Positions 8,877 to 18,254 of a stretch of 64,000 nt of DNA are shown here, one piece after another. A program made the position numbers and the translations under genes. The stretch is from JBCCXL01 sp039191605 (GTDB lineage: Bacteria; Acidobacteriota; Thermoanaerobaculia; Multivoradales; JAHZIX01): contig JBCCXL010000020.1 in assembly GCA_039191605.1 (NCBI GenBank), positions 1-64,000 on the forward strand, given 5' to 3'. The notes under the pieces are model-generated. The model saw only the letters and a list, made by a program, of their open reading frames with translations. It did not search any database and was not told where the DNA came from. How positions within the stretch are numbered: position 1 is the stretch's first letter; the number at the start of each line of letters is the position of its first letter.

Positions 8877-9057
8877 AGGACGACTCCCTTTTACCGATTC
8901 GGACGGAATCACAGTGGATCAGAGTAAGGATTCGAAGAGGACTCAAAATCTCTAGACGATGAATAGCTGAAACACTGTCGAAGGCTCAGTCATTCCCATC
9001 TATTTCGCGGACGGTCTCTATCGTCGGTTGCTCTAGCTTGGGTTAGCTGTCAGCGGA

Positions 9058-9204
9058 TCAGCGCAAGTTGTCGGTGATGTTGAAGATGCCGAAGATCACG
9101 GCGTTGATGACGTCGGTGACGGTGGTTCCGCCGACCGCCTCGGCGAGGAAAAACACAGACCGTAACGCAGGCCTAGCGAATCGGATGAGGAATGGATCGT
9201 CCTC
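9058..9204 (-). pseudogene. Possible C-terminal gene relic
   Basis: Within a gene-free, relatively AT-rich stretch the minus strand stays open for 49 codons, between stops at 9205-9207 and 9058-9060, with no ATG. The last 32 codons (GTG at 9156, reading VFFLAEAVGGTTV, then ITDNLR at the end) have strongly GC-biased third positions like real genes here, while the surroundings do not. I read this as the surviving tail of a decayed gene. The family is not recognised. A 32-residue leaderless peptide is the alternative. Confidence 0.3.
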
Positions 9205-9283
9205 TCAGCTCCTCTAGCTCGTGAACTCAAGGGACCGCGCCAATAGGCGTAAAGCATTAAAAACAATAGACCTATAATACAGC

Positions 9284-9313
9284 GACCCTCTCGCGATTCA
9301 TCGCGAGAGGGTC
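9284..9313. terminator. Perfect 14-bp inverted repeat, probable terminator
   Basis: gaccctctcgcgat / atcgcgagagggtc with only two bases between the arms, placed 24 bases past the stop codon of the minus-strand 9338-9973 gene. No uninterrupted T-run follows immediately on either strand, so termination by intrinsic mechanism is likely but not certain. Confidence 0.6.
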
Positions 9314-9337
9314 AAGGGTGCAGCTCGGCTGAGCTGT

Positions 9338-9973
9338 TCAAGCAGCGGCAAGAGTCTGGAAATATCTCTCGCCCTCGGGCTCCCCGAGCCAGGGTTTCGC
9401 TTGGCGTTCGACAGACGCACTGGTGGCGTAGTCCCAGCCAGGGTCAGCTCCAAGGTAGATCTTGAGGGGGGAGGTTGGAGTGCTGGGTTCTCCACCAGAG
9501 GAGGAGGTTCCCGGGTTCGATCTCTCGCTGCGAGCCCGGCGGTTCGGACGAGTTGCACCAGCCTCCGCGAGCTGACTCTTGGTTTTCAAACCGAGAGTTA
9601 TTGGCAGCTGAGCACCCTTCTCTGATGCCGCGAAATCCACAACTTTGGAGTCGGACTGGACCGGTTTGAATCTAGATCTGAATTCAGAATTGAGCTCCTC
9701 GATCCGGCGAATCAGATCCTCCATGGCGGCGTTCGACGCTTGATGCCGACGACTCGCAAGTAAACCTTTGCGCTCGAGCTCCGCAATGCGACGAACCAGA
9801 TCATCGATGATCGAGTTCGATTCTTGACGCTGATTCTTTGCTAGCAGGCCTTCTTGAAGAGCCTGCCAAGCCTTGACCAAGCGCTCTAACAACACCACGA
9901 AGACAACGACCAAGCACACCAATCCCACCAAGGCTGGGTGGATATAGGACAGAGCTTGATCAAGAATACTCAT
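9338..9973 (-). CDS. Hypothetical membrane-anchored coiled-coil protein
   Basis: The 211-residue product has one N-terminal membrane segment (residues about 14-30, ALVGLVCLVVVFVVLLERL), then two tandem helical units that resemble each other: QRQESNSIIDDLVRRIAELE and RRHQASNAAMEDLIRRIEEL, consistent with a duplicated coiled coil. The C-terminal half is Ser/Pro/Thr-rich and low in complexity. No family is recognised. No ribosome site precedes the ATG; instead an extended -10 promoter ends 12 bases upstream, so the message may be leaderless. The upstream DNA is AT-rich, suggesting acquired sequence. Confidence 0.6.
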   Translation of the reverse strand: MSILDQALSYIHPALVGLVCLVVVFVVLLERLVKAWQALQEGLLAKNQRQESNSIIDDLVRRIAELERKGLLASRRHQASNAAMEDLIRRIEELNSEFRSRFKPVQSDSKVVDFAASEKGAQLPITLGLKTKSQLAEAGATRPNRRARSERSNPGTSSSGGEPSTPTSPLKIYLGADPGWDYATSASVERQAKPWLGEPEGERYFQTLAAA

Positions 9974-9985
9974 GGCTAATTTTAG

Positions 9986-9994
9986 ATTATAGCA
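9986..9994 (-). promoter_or_regulatory. Extended -10 promoter for the 9338-9973 gene
   Basis: On the minus strand the sequence reads tgcTATAAT, a consensus -10 (9986-9991) with the upstream TG of an extended -10. The -35 position (tgaagc at 17 bases) is weak, as usual with extended -10 promoters. The expected start of transcription falls about five to seven bases before the ATG at 9973. Confidence 0.65.
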
Positions 9995-10049
9995 CTAAAA
10001 ATAAAGCAGCTTCACGAGCTTATGGCTCACCCTCTCCCGAAACCTCCCC

Positions 10050-12734
10050 TCACTCCACCACCCACCCCACCTCCACACTCCTCCCCAGGTCATCCGTCAC
10101 CACCAGCTGATGCTCTCCCACTTCGGGCTCGAGGAAGAGCCGCTCGCCGGGCTTGGCGGAGGTGAGGAGGAGGCCGTTGAGGTACCACCAGAGCTGGGTG
10201 GTGGTGGGGTCGGTTTGGGCGATGAGGGGGATCTTTTGGTGCTCGCGGGGGATGCTGGGGCGCAGCCGGTAGGGAGTGGAGGGGTCGGGAGAGAGGATTT
10301 GGAGGGGGGCGCTGCGGTTGGGGTCGGCGCAGCCGGGGGCGAAGGGCGGGAGGGGGGTGACGGGAAGGCCTTGGGCGCGGCGCCAGGCGATGAGCTCGGG
10401 GGGATCGAGGGTGGCTAGGTGCCAGTAGGTTTTGCGGTCGGCGAGGCAGTGGGAGGCGAGGCGCTGGCCGGTGGCGGCGTCGACGAGGAGTCGGCGGTGG
10501 AGGGGGCAGGGCTCTAGCTCGGTGACGCCGGGGAGAACGGTGACGTCGAGGATCTTGGGGCAGTAGGGCCCGGGGCGCTGGTGGCTGTGGGCGCAGACTT
10601 CAGCGCGTGGGATGGGTCGGCGAGAATTGGGGAGGGGGCCGGCGCCGCCGGGGTCGAGGGCGCGGAAGAGGTCGAAGAGGAGGGGGCCGGCGTGCTCGGA
10701 GCCGCTGGTCCCTTCGCGGACGCGACCGTCGAAGTGGCCGACCCAGACGCCGATGGCGTAGCGGCGGGAAAGGCCGACGGCCCAGGCGTCGCGATGGCCG
10801 AAGGAGGTGCCGGTCTTCCAGGCGACTTCCGGAACGTCGCGGGTGAGGGCCCAGCCGTCGGGGAGATCGGGGCGGCGGGGGTCAAGGAGGATGCGGACGG
10901 TCTCCCGGGCGGCTGCGGCGGAAAGAAGGCGCTGGCCGTTATGGGGGAGGACGGGTTCCGAGGAGCGCTGCGGGAGCGCCTCACCCGAGGCGGGGTCGGT
11001 GGTGGTGGAGGCGGTGGGGGCGTTCTCCAGCCAGCGCAGCGGACGGTGGACGCCTTCGTCTCCCAGGGTGGCGTAGAAGTTGGTGAGATCGCTGAGGGTC
11101 ACCTCCCCGGCGCCGAGAACCAGGGGCAGGCCGTAGTGGCCGGCGGGGCGGTCGAGGGTCTCGAGGCCGGCGGCGCGGAGGGATTCCCAATAGGGCTCCA
11201 GGCCGTAGCGGGCGAGGACCCGCACCGCCGGGGCGTTGAGGCTCTCCGCCAGGGCGACTCGGGCGGTGACCTTGCCACGGTAGGCGCCGTCGTAATTCTC
11301 GGCGACGTAGCCTGAGAAGTCCGTCGGCACGTCCAGCAGCCAGGAGGAGGGGTGCAGCCAGCCGGCGTCGAAAGCCAGGGCGTAGAGCCAGGGCTTCAGA
11401 GTGGAGCCGGGAGAGCGGCGGGCCCGGGTACCGTCGATCTGGCCCTGGTGGGCGTTGTCGAAGAAGTCGGCGGAGCCGACGAGGGCGCGCACCTGGCGAC
11501 CGGGGCGTTCTACGACCACCACCGCCACGTTGCCGAGGCCGAAGGCCCGCAGCTCCTCGATGCGGCGGCGCACCTGGGCTTCGGCGAGGCGCTGGAGCCG
11601 CAGGTCCAGGGTGCTGGTGAGGAGGGGCGCGCCGCGGTGGGCAGAGGCGAGGCCGCGGGCGGCGTGGGGGGCCTCGAAGGGCAGCGGGCGGCGGGCCGTG
11701 GGCACCGGCACCGCCTTGCCTCGGGCGGCCTGCTCCTCGGTGAAATCACCGCGCTCGGCGAGCTGGTCGAGGACCCGGTCCCGGGCGACGGTGGCGGTTT
11801 TGGGGTTGCGGGCCGGGTCGTAGGCGGTGGGGGCCCGGGGCAGAGCGACCAGGAGGGCGATCTCGCCGGGGGCGAGGCGCTCCGGGGCCTTGCCGAAGTG
11901 GCGCCAGCTGGCGGCGCCGATGCCCTCGAGGTTGCCGCCGAAGGGAGCGAGGTTGAGGTAGGCCTCGAGGATCTCCGCGTCGCTGCGATGCCAGGTGAGC
12001 TGCAGGGCGCGGAAGGCCTCTTTGATCTTGTAGGTCAGCGTGCGGGGCGCAGGCTCGGCGAGACGGGCCACCTGCATGGCGAGGGTGGAGGCGCCGGAGA
12101 CCACCCGGCGGGCGCGGAGGTTCTGCACCGCCGCCCGGGCGACGGCGACGGGGTCCACCCCCGGATGACGGCCGAAGCGGCGGTCTTCCGAGGCGATGAA
12201 GGCGGCGGGGACTTCCGGCGGTAGATCCTGGAGGCGAACCGGGAAGCGCCAGCGATCGTCTGCCGGCAGGAAGAAGCGGAGGGGTTCGCCCTGGTGGTCG
12301 GTGACCAGGGTGGCGGAGGGGCGCTCGAGGGCGTGGAAGGGGAAGGGGGAGAGGTGGTCTAGGAGGAGGAAGAGGAGAAAGAGGAGGAGGGGGGAGAGGA
12401 GGAGGGTGAGGGAGAGGCGGGCTAAGCGCGGGGAGGGGAGGAGAGAAGAAATCCCCCCCACTCCGGACTTAGGCGTCCCCCCCACTCTGAACTTAGGCGT
12501 CGAAGTGGGGGAAATTCCCACCCCTCCTCTCAAGCGGGCAAGGAGTGAGTTTCTGGGGCGCTCTAAGAAAATCCCCCCCTTGGTCCCCCCCTTTTTCAAA
12601 GTGGGGGAAACCACCGCCCTACCCGCAGAGGAAGAGCCCCCCTCCCCTCCCCCCACAGAAGAAGACTCCTCCACCCGTCCCCGCTCTTCAGGGGACGGAT
12701 GAGGGTTCATTGACCTCTTCTTTGACTCGGCCAC
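10050..12734 (-). CDS. pbpC: Penicillin-binding protein 1C
   Basis: The 894-residue bifunctional peptidoglycan synthase has a membrane segment at about 106-127 (LTLLLSPLLLFLLFLLL), a GT51 glycosyltransferase domain with IASEDRRFGRHPGVDP (catalytic Glu183) and a transpeptidase domain with SPGSTLKP (Ser444, Lys447) and WKTGTSFGHRDAW (KTG from Lys640). The Cys-containing biPBP_C domain (PNSRRPIPRAEVCAHSHQRP onward) ends the protein, the PBP1C arrangement. GTG 12734 has ggagg at about seven bases. The gene follows the alpha-2-macroglobulin gene by 15 bases, the conserved yfhM-pbpC pairing. The first 100 residues are repeat-derived low-complexity sequence not typical of the family. Confidence 0.95.
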   Translation of the reverse strand: MAESKKRSMNPHPSPEERGRVEESSSVGGGEGGSSSAGRAVVSPTLKKGGTKGGIFLERPRNSLLARLRGGVGISPTSTPKFRVGGTPKSGVGGISSLLPSPRLARLSLTLLLSPLLLFLLFLLLDHLSPFPFHALERPSATLVTDHQGEPLRFFLPADDRWRFPVRLQDLPPEVPAAFIASEDRRFGRHPGVDPVAVARAAVQNLRARRVVSGASTLAMQVARLAEPAPRTLTYKIKEAFRALQLTWHRSDAEILEAYLNLAPFGGNLEGIGAASWRHFGKAPERLAPGEIALLVALPRAPTAYDPARNPKTATVARDRVLDQLAERGDFTEEQAARGKAVPVPTARRPLPFEAPHAARGLASAHRGAPLLTSTLDLRLQRLAEAQVRRRIEELRAFGLGNVAVVVVERPGRQVRALVGSADFFDNAHQGQIDGTRARRSPGSTLKPWLYALAFDAGWLHPSSWLLDVPTDFSGYVAENYDGAYRGKVTARVALAESLNAPAVRVLARYGLEPYWESLRAAGLETLDRPAGHYGLPLVLGAGEVTLSDLTNFYATLGDEGVHRPLRWLENAPTASTTTDPASGEALPQRSSEPVLPHNGQRLLSAAAARETVRILLDPRRPDLPDGWALTRDVPEVAWKTGTSFGHRDAWAVGLSRRYAIGVWVGHFDGRVREGTSGSEHAGPLLFDLFRALDPGGAGPLPNSRRPIPRAEVCAHSHQRPGPYCPKILDVTVLPGVTELEPCPLHRRLLVDAATGQRLASHCLADRKTYWHLATLDPPELIAWRRAQGLPVTPLPPFAPGCADPNRSAPLQILSPDPSTPYRLRPSIPREHQKIPLIAQTDPTTTQLWWYLNGLLLTSAKPGERLFLEPEVGEHQLVVTDDLGRSVEVGWVVE
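12455..12610. repeat. Repeat DNA embedded in the pbpC reading frame
   Basis: Two near-identical copies of cccccactccggacttagg plus cgtc lie at 12455-12477 and 12479-12501 (24-bp period, eight codons). At 12567-12610 follows an element of the type atccccccttggtccccccc ending in tttttcaaagtggggg, which resembles the C-run/TTTTTCAAAG repeats scattered in many bacterial genomes. Both are translated inside PbpC as TPKFRVGGTPKSGVGG and SPTLKKGGTKGG-like segments, so intergenic-type repeat DNA has become coding or the gene start has been extended through it. Confidence 0.75.
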
Positions 12735-12749
12735 CCTGGGCCTCCGGCG

Positions 12750-15700
12750 CTATTGGGCGACCTGGACGGTGAGCTGGCCGCGGGGGCCGGTGGCGGTGCG
12801 GGTGGGGTCGTACATGGCTTCGGCGTGGACGGGGGGGATTCGGAAGCGGCCGGGGGCGACGGCGCGGAGCTGGACGTAGTAGGTCTGCCAGGAGTTTTCC
12901 GGCAGGTCGGTGAAGATCAGCACTCGGTCGTCGCGGAAGTCGAGGTGGGTGGCGCTGGAGGCGTTGGAGATGAAGGGCAGGGTCTCGGCGGTGGCGAGAC
13001 GGGGGTTTTCGACTTCTAAGCCGGAGGGCAGCAGGGCCTGGACGACGACGTTTTCGGTCCCCTGGCCGGGGCTGCGCACCCGCAGGCGCTGGACGATGAG
13101 GTCGCCCTGGGTGAGGTTGTCGAGATCCGCCGCGCCGCCCTGGCGGTTCAAGAAGTTGGCCTCGACTTCGAGGCCGGAGGCGCTGGGGCGGAAGGCGGCG
13201 TCGGTGGGGACGGCGCGCTGGACGACGCTGAAGAAGGCGGCGCCGGCGGCGTAGCCGGAGTCCATCTCGAGGCGCAGGGCGCCGTCGCCTTCGAGGCCGG
13301 CGAAGACCGCCGGGTTGTCGCTGTCGAAGGTCCCCAGCAGCTCATCGCCCAAGAAGGCGCGGCCGCTGTAGGGAGGAGCGTCGGCCTGGCGACGGGCGAG
13401 GGTGCCGAGGGCTAAGAAGGCGAAGCCGGAATCCTGGGTGCTCCAGGGGGTGGCTTCGCGGGCGTCCTGGGCGAGGCGGCGCACCAGCTCCGGCACCCGC
13501 GGGCTGGTGGGGCGGGCCTCCACCAGGGCCAGCAGGGTGAGGGCGCGGCTGCGGACGGCGGAATCGAAGTTGCCGCCGCTCTGGCGCTCCACCGACTCCA
13601 GGGTGGCCAGCTGGCCGAGGAGGTCGTCGACCCCCTGGGGATCGCCGACGGCGGCGTAGGCCGACGCCAGCAGGGCGCGGTAGGGCACCGTCAGCCGATC
13701 CCGGCGGCGGGAGAGGTCGTCCAGGGCTCCTCGATCCGCCTGACCGGCGCGGGCCAGTAGATAGGCGCCGTAGACCGCCCGCTCGAGGGCGGGGTCAGTG
13801 CTGATATCGCGGCCCCGCACCTGATTGCCGACCCAATAGAGGGATTGCTGCAGCAGGGCGTCGGGCACCGGATGGCCCGCCTGGCGGGCCTCCAGCAGGA
13901 AGTGGGTGGTCCACAGGCTGGCCCAGGGATGGGAGCGAGTGCCGCCGGGCCACAGGGAGAAGGAGCCGTCCCATTGCTGCATGCGGGAGACCCGCCGCAG
14001 GGCTTCCTGCACCAGCGCCGCCGGGGAGCCGAAGGCGCTATCGCCGCCGCCGATGAGGTCCGGCTGGAGGCTGGCGGCGAGGTCTTCGAAGTAGAGCAGG
14101 GGGAAGGCGCGGGAGACGGTCTGCTCCAGGCAGCCGTAAGGATAGGCCAGCAGGCCCTCCAGGCGGCCCGCCAGCTGGAAGGCCGGCAGCGGGCCGACGC
14201 TCAGGGTGCGGCGCAGGGTCTCGGGGCGCCAGCGCTCCGCCTCCTCCACCTCGAAGCGGGCCTGGGCCCCCTCCAGGGCGCCGGCCTGCTCCCGCGGCTC
14301 CGGCGGCAGGTCCGGACGCACGGCGAGGGCGCCGGCGATCTGGGTGGTGGGCACCTCGGAGCTGCCGCCGGTGCCGGCGGCGCGGAAGGTGAGCTGCAGG
14401 TCTCCCGCGCGGTCCTGCGCCTCGAGACCGAAGTAATGGGTGGCATCCCGGCCGCTGGCCAGGGTGAAGGTGTGCTGGGCGCCGTCCGGCAGATCGGCGG
14501 GGCCGGCGGTGAGCAGGTCGAGGGCGATCTCCGCCTGATCCGGCAGCGGCCCGTCGGCGGGCTCGCCGTAGCGGGAGTCGTAGCGCACCGTCACCGGCAC
14601 CTCCACCCGCTCTCCCGGCGCCAGGGCACGGGGCACGGTGGGCAGCAGCACCAATGGATCCCGCACCCGCACCGCCTGCTCCGAGGAGCCGAAGCGGCGG
14701 CCGTCGGCGGCCACCGCCATCAGCCGCAGGGCGCCCTGGAAGTTCTCCGTCACCGCCGAGGGGATCTCCACCCGCACTCGCCCGGAGTCGCCGACAAAGC
14801 GGGCGCCGGACCACCAGGCCGCCGGCTCCGGCCGCTGCATGCTGGAGCTGCCGAGGTATTCCGCTCCGGCGGCGCCGAGGCCGCCACCGGCGGAGGGATC
14901 GCCCACCTCCGGCAGCAGCAGGCCGAAGGTGTCGGCGGTGCGCACTCCGAGGGCCAGCTGGCGGTAGAAGTGGGCGAAGGGATCGGCGGTCTGCTGGGCC
15001 ACCAGCTGGAGGATGCCTTCGTCCACCGCCGCCAGGGTGATCACCGAATCCGGCGGCGCCTCCACGGTGACCGCCAGGGGACGACCGCTGCGCACCGTCT
15101 CCGGGGCTTCCACCACCGGGCTCAGGCGATTGGCGGCGCGATCCACCGGCAGCGGCACGGCGCCGAAGGCGCGGGCCGGGGTGCCGACCTCGAGATCCTC
15201 CAGGGAACGCACCAGGATCGCCGTCAGGAAGGCGTTGGGGCGATCCGCCGCGGCGGTGGGCACGCGAATGGAGGCGGTATTGCCGGTGAGCTGGTGGACG
15301 GCGTAGTAGCGGACGCCGTCCCGCTCGACGGTGAGCAGCAGCTTGCCCGGGAAGGGAGCCCGCACCGCCACCGTAGCGACGTCTCCGGGAGCGTATTCAG
15401 CGCGATCGAGGGTCAGCTCCAGTCGTCCGGGGCTCTCCACCGCCCACGGGGAAAAGCCCCAGCCGCTGGCGTAGAGGGAGACTTCGGAAGCGGCGCCGGT
15501 GGCGGGATCGGCGAGCACCAGTCGATAGGCGCCGAGCTCCGGCAGCACCGCCGAGAAGCGGCCGCGGCTCTGGCCGCCCTTCAGGTTCTGGGTTTCCACC
15601 AGCACCGTCTCCCGTACCGAGTCGTAGCGGTAGGTGCCGTCGGCGGTGCGCCGCAGGGTGGTATTCCAGCGGTCCCGGAAGAGCTCCGCCCGCAGGCCGC

Positions 15701-18254
15701 CGGAGGGCACCTCTTCCCCTTCGGGGGTCAGGGCGACGAATTCGAAGGCGGCGGTGTCGCCGGGCTCCAGGGTGCCGTCCTCGGAGCGCCTGAGGCCGAG
15801 GTAATAGGGGTAGGGATGGACCGGCACCCGGGTGGTGGCGGCAACGCCTCGCCCGCCGCTCTCCCGTACCCGGGCGGTGATCACCGCGGCGAGGGAGGAA
15901 GGAGGCGTCAGCGCCGGCGGCACGGAGACCTGGAAGCGAGAGCTGCCGTCCTCCCCTAGGCGCTCTTCGGCGACGAAGATCTCCCGCGCCTCGAAGCTGC
16001 GGTCGCCGGCGGAGAACGACCACTCCTCCCAGCCCTCGGGGCGGAAGGGGCTCGGCACCAGTCGGGCGCGGGCGGAAACCGCCAGACCCGCCGCCGGAGC
16101 GCCGAAGAGATAATCCGACTCCACCCGGAAGGCCAGGGGCTCCCCGAGGCCCGCCGCGGACGATTCCGGGTCCAGGCGCACGGAGATGCGATCGGGGACG
16201 AATTCTTCGACCTGGAAGGACCAGCTCCCCACCTGCCGCTGGGCGACCTCCAGCTCCAGGCTGTGGTTGCCGGTGAGGGCGTAGGGGGGCAGCTCCAGCT
16301 CCAGCTCCGCGCTGCCCTGGCGATCCACCCTCAGGGTGCGCTGGGAGAGCACCCGGCCCTCCGGGTCGCGATGCCTCAGCAGCGCCGGCTGGGCTTGGGG
16401 CAGGGAGAGGCCGGGGCCCCGCAGCAGGGCGAGACCCTGAACCGTCTCGCCGGGGCGGTAGAGATCGCGCTCGCCGTAGAGGAAGGCGGTATAGCCGCGG
16501 GCCACGGAGGGGGCGCCGCCGACGTCGAGGCCGGTGGTATCCACCCCCATCGCCGAGGGCAGCACGAAGGTGAAGTCCCGCCCGGACTCCACCGCCACGT
16601 AGAGCACCCGGCCCTCGGTGAGGGCCTCGGTGTTGCGCAGTCGAAAGATACCCAGCTCGTCGGTGGTGCCGCGGCCGAGGATCTGATTCTGGTCGGAGAT
16701 CACCGTCACCCGCGCTCCGGAGGCCGGCGCCAGGGAGCGCACGTTGGAGGCCCATACCAGCAGCTCGTCGTCCCCCTGTTTGACCACCGCGCCAAGATCC
16801 GAGAGCAGCAGCCAGCGCTGCTGGGCCTGCCAATCCCCCGGCCGCGAGAGCAGCACCCGGTACATGCCGGGGCGGGCGTCGCCGATCATCTCGGTGAGAT
16901 CCACCACGGTGCGGGCCTCGGCGTTGCGGCCGCCCCGCACCGCCAGGCGGCGGGAGCCCAGGGTGTCGCCGAGGGAACGCTGCAGACGGTTGCCGGAATA
17001 GGTGGTATCGCCGGAGAAGAAGGAGCCGTATTGCAGCAGCGAGAAGAGGTTGTTGAGGTAGACCCGCTCCACCGTGAGGTTGAGCTGATCGACGTTGACG
17101 CTGCTCACCGCCAGGGCCTCGGAGCCGGTGCGAGAGAGAAACATGCCGGCGCTCTCGAAGGCCGCCTGGGGCGGCAGGTCCGGCAGGCCAGCGTCGAATT
17201 TCCAGGCCTGAGTGAGGCGCGCCGCGTCCACCGCGGCGAAGCCCTCCGGCAGCCGCAGGCGGTAGGAGGCGCCGGGCTGAAAGTCACCGCTCAGGGTCGC
17301 GGCATTGCCGCTGACGGCGACCCGAAAGCGGGTCTTGGGCTCGATGGTCAGCGCGCTCTCCAAGGCCCCCGCCGCCACCGGCGAAGAGAAGGCCATGCGC
17401 AGCCGGGAGCCGGAGAGGGAGGGCTCGGCGTCCACTCGGCGCACGGTGAGGACGTCCTTGGAGCCCAGGGGCACCAGATGCCGGTAGGCGCTGGCCAAGG
17501 TGACGTTGCCCTGGGCGGGGGAGAGATCCTCCGCCACCACCAGCGCCAGCTCCCGGGGATCGGAGGTCTTCTCCACCGTCTCCGAGCGGAAGGCGACGGA
17601 GGAGCTCCAATAGCCGGTCTCCAGGTAGACCGGCAGCTCCTCGCCGGGATTCGCCGGATCCTCGAAGCGCAGGCGCGGGGCCAGCTGCTCTGGATCCACG
17701 GCATAGTTGAAGTCCAGGGTGCCCCGCAGCACCACCCGAGCGCCGCCGCCGGGCACCGGCTCTTCCACCACCGACACCGACTCCACCAGGAAGGGGTCGG
17801 TGCGCACCGTCACCGCCGCCTCGTCGACGAAGACCTGCTCCGCCGCCAGCAGGCGCTCGGCGATCAGCTGCAGACGGTATTCACTGGCGGCGGGGAAGCC
17901 GCCGTTGGGCTCGAAGCGCAGGGTCGCGGCGTCCCGCCAGCGCCAGGTGCCGGCAAGGCTCGGCGCCACCGTGGCCGGCGCCTGGGCGACGATCTGCCCT
18001 TCTTTGCCCAGACCCAGGGGGCGATCGAAGACCAGGTCTACCCAATCCCGGCCCTCCTGATCCAGCACCACGTCGAACACCGACACCGCCTCCCCCGCCG
18101 GCGGCGAGCCGGCCTCCGCCGGGCCGCGGCGAGCGAACCAGCTGACCACCGCCAGGGCCAGCACCAGGGCGACGATGAGGTAATCCTTCCATCCCCAGGA
18201 AGAGCGGCGGGGAGAGGTCTCGGGCGCGGGCTTCGGGGCGTCTCGATCCGGCAT
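12750..18254 (-). CDS. Bacterial alpha-2-macroglobulin, YfhM-like
   Basis: The 1834-residue protein is anchored by an N-terminal membrane segment (residues about 24-42, DYLIVALVLALAVVSWFA) and then periplasmic macroglobulin domains. Clear landmarks are the MG2-like segment VARGYTAFLYGERDLYRPGE, a bait-type region near the middle, and the thioester motif YPYGCLEQT with Cys1375 and Gln1378 intact, followed by the helical thioester domain (WPGGTRSHPWASLWTTHFLL). The known family role is trapping invading proteases; with PBP1C it is thought to guard and repair the wall. The ATG at 18254 has aggag ten bases upstream. It is the first gene of a two-gene operon with pbpC. Confidence 0.95.
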   Translation of the reverse strand: MPDRDAPKPAPETSPRRSSWGWKDYLIVALVLALAVVSWFARRGPAEAGSPPAGEAVSVFDVVLDQEGRDWVDLVFDRPLGLGKEGQIVAQAPATVAPSLAGTWRWRDAATLRFEPNGGFPAASEYRLQLIAERLLAAEQVFVDEAAVTVRTDPFLVESVSVVEEPVPGGGARVVLRGTLDFNYAVDPEQLAPRLRFEDPANPGEELPVYLETGYWSSSVAFRSETVEKTSDPRELALVVAEDLSPAQGNVTLASAYRHLVPLGSKDVLTVRRVDAEPSLSGSRLRMAFSSPVAAGALESALTIEPKTRFRVAVSGNAATLSGDFQPGASYRLRLPEGFAAVDAARLTQAWKFDAGLPDLPPQAAFESAGMFLSRTGSEALAVSSVNVDQLNLTVERVYLNNLFSLLQYGSFFSGDTTYSGNRLQRSLGDTLGSRRLAVRGGRNAEARTVVDLTEMIGDARPGMYRVLLSRPGDWQAQQRWLLLSDLGAVVKQGDDELLVWASNVRSLAPASGARVTVISDQNQILGRGTTDELGIFRLRNTEALTEGRVLYVAVESGRDFTFVLPSAMGVDTTGLDVGGAPSVARGYTAFLYGERDLYRPGETVQGLALLRGPGLSLPQAQPALLRHRDPEGRVLSQRTLRVDRQGSAELELELPPYALTGNHSLELEVAQRQVGSWSFQVEEFVPDRISVRLDPESSAAGLGEPLAFRVESDYLFGAPAAGLAVSARARLVPSPFRPEGWEEWSFSAGDRSFEAREIFVAEERLGEDGSSRFQVSVPPALTPPSSLAAVITARVRESGGRGVAATTRVPVHPYPYYLGLRRSEDGTLEPGDTAAFEFVALTPEGEEVPSGGLRAELFRDRWNTTLRRTADGTYRYDSVRETVLVETQNLKGGQSRGRFSAVLPELGAYRLVLADPATGAASEVSLYASGWGFSPWAVESPGRLELTLDRAEYAPGDVATVAVRAPFPGKLLLTVERDGVRYYAVHQLTGNTASIRVPTAAADRPNAFLTAILVRSLEDLEVGTPARAFGAVPLPVDRAANRLSPVVEAPETVRSGRPLAVTVEAPPDSVITLAAVDEGILQLVAQQTADPFAHFYRQLALGVRTADTFGLLLPEVGDPSAGGGLGAAGAEYLGSSSMQRPEPAAWWSGARFVGDSGRVRVEIPSAVTENFQGALRLMAVAADGRRFGSSEQAVRVRDPLVLLPTVPRALAPGERVEVPVTVRYDSRYGEPADGPLPDQAEIALDLLTAGPADLPDGAQHTFTLASGRDATHYFGLEAQDRAGDLQLTFRAAGTGGSSEVPTTQIAGALAVRPDLPPEPREQAGALEGAQARFEVEEAERWRPETLRRTLSVGPLPAFQLAGRLEGLLAYPYGCLEQTVSRAFPLLYFEDLAASLQPDLIGGGDSAFGSPAALVQEALRRVSRMQQWDGSFSLWPGGTRSHPWASLWTTHFLLEARQAGHPVPDALLQQSLYWVGNQVRGRDISTDPALERAVYGAYLLARAGQADRGALDDLSRRRDRLTVPYRALLASAYAAVGDPQGVDDLLGQLATLESVERQSGGNFDSAVRSRALTLLALVEARPTSPRVPELVRRLAQDAREATPWSTQDSGFAFLALGTLARRQADAPPYSGRAFLGDELLGTFDSDNPAVFAGLEGDGALRLEMDSGYAAGAAFFSVVQRAVPTDAAFRPSASGLEVEANFLNRQGGAADLDNLTQGDLIVQRLRVRSPGQGTENVVVQALLPSGLEVENPRLATAETLPFISNASSATHLDFRDDRVLIFTDLPENSWQTYYVQLRAVAPGRFRIPPVHAEAMYDPTRTATGPRGQLTVQVAQ

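Noticed and set aside
13845..15959. Long plus-strand frame opposite the alpha-2-macroglobulin gene, with another at 16263-18464
   Set aside because: Both are complements of a gene with an intact thioester motif and continuous family similarity; their products are low-complexity.
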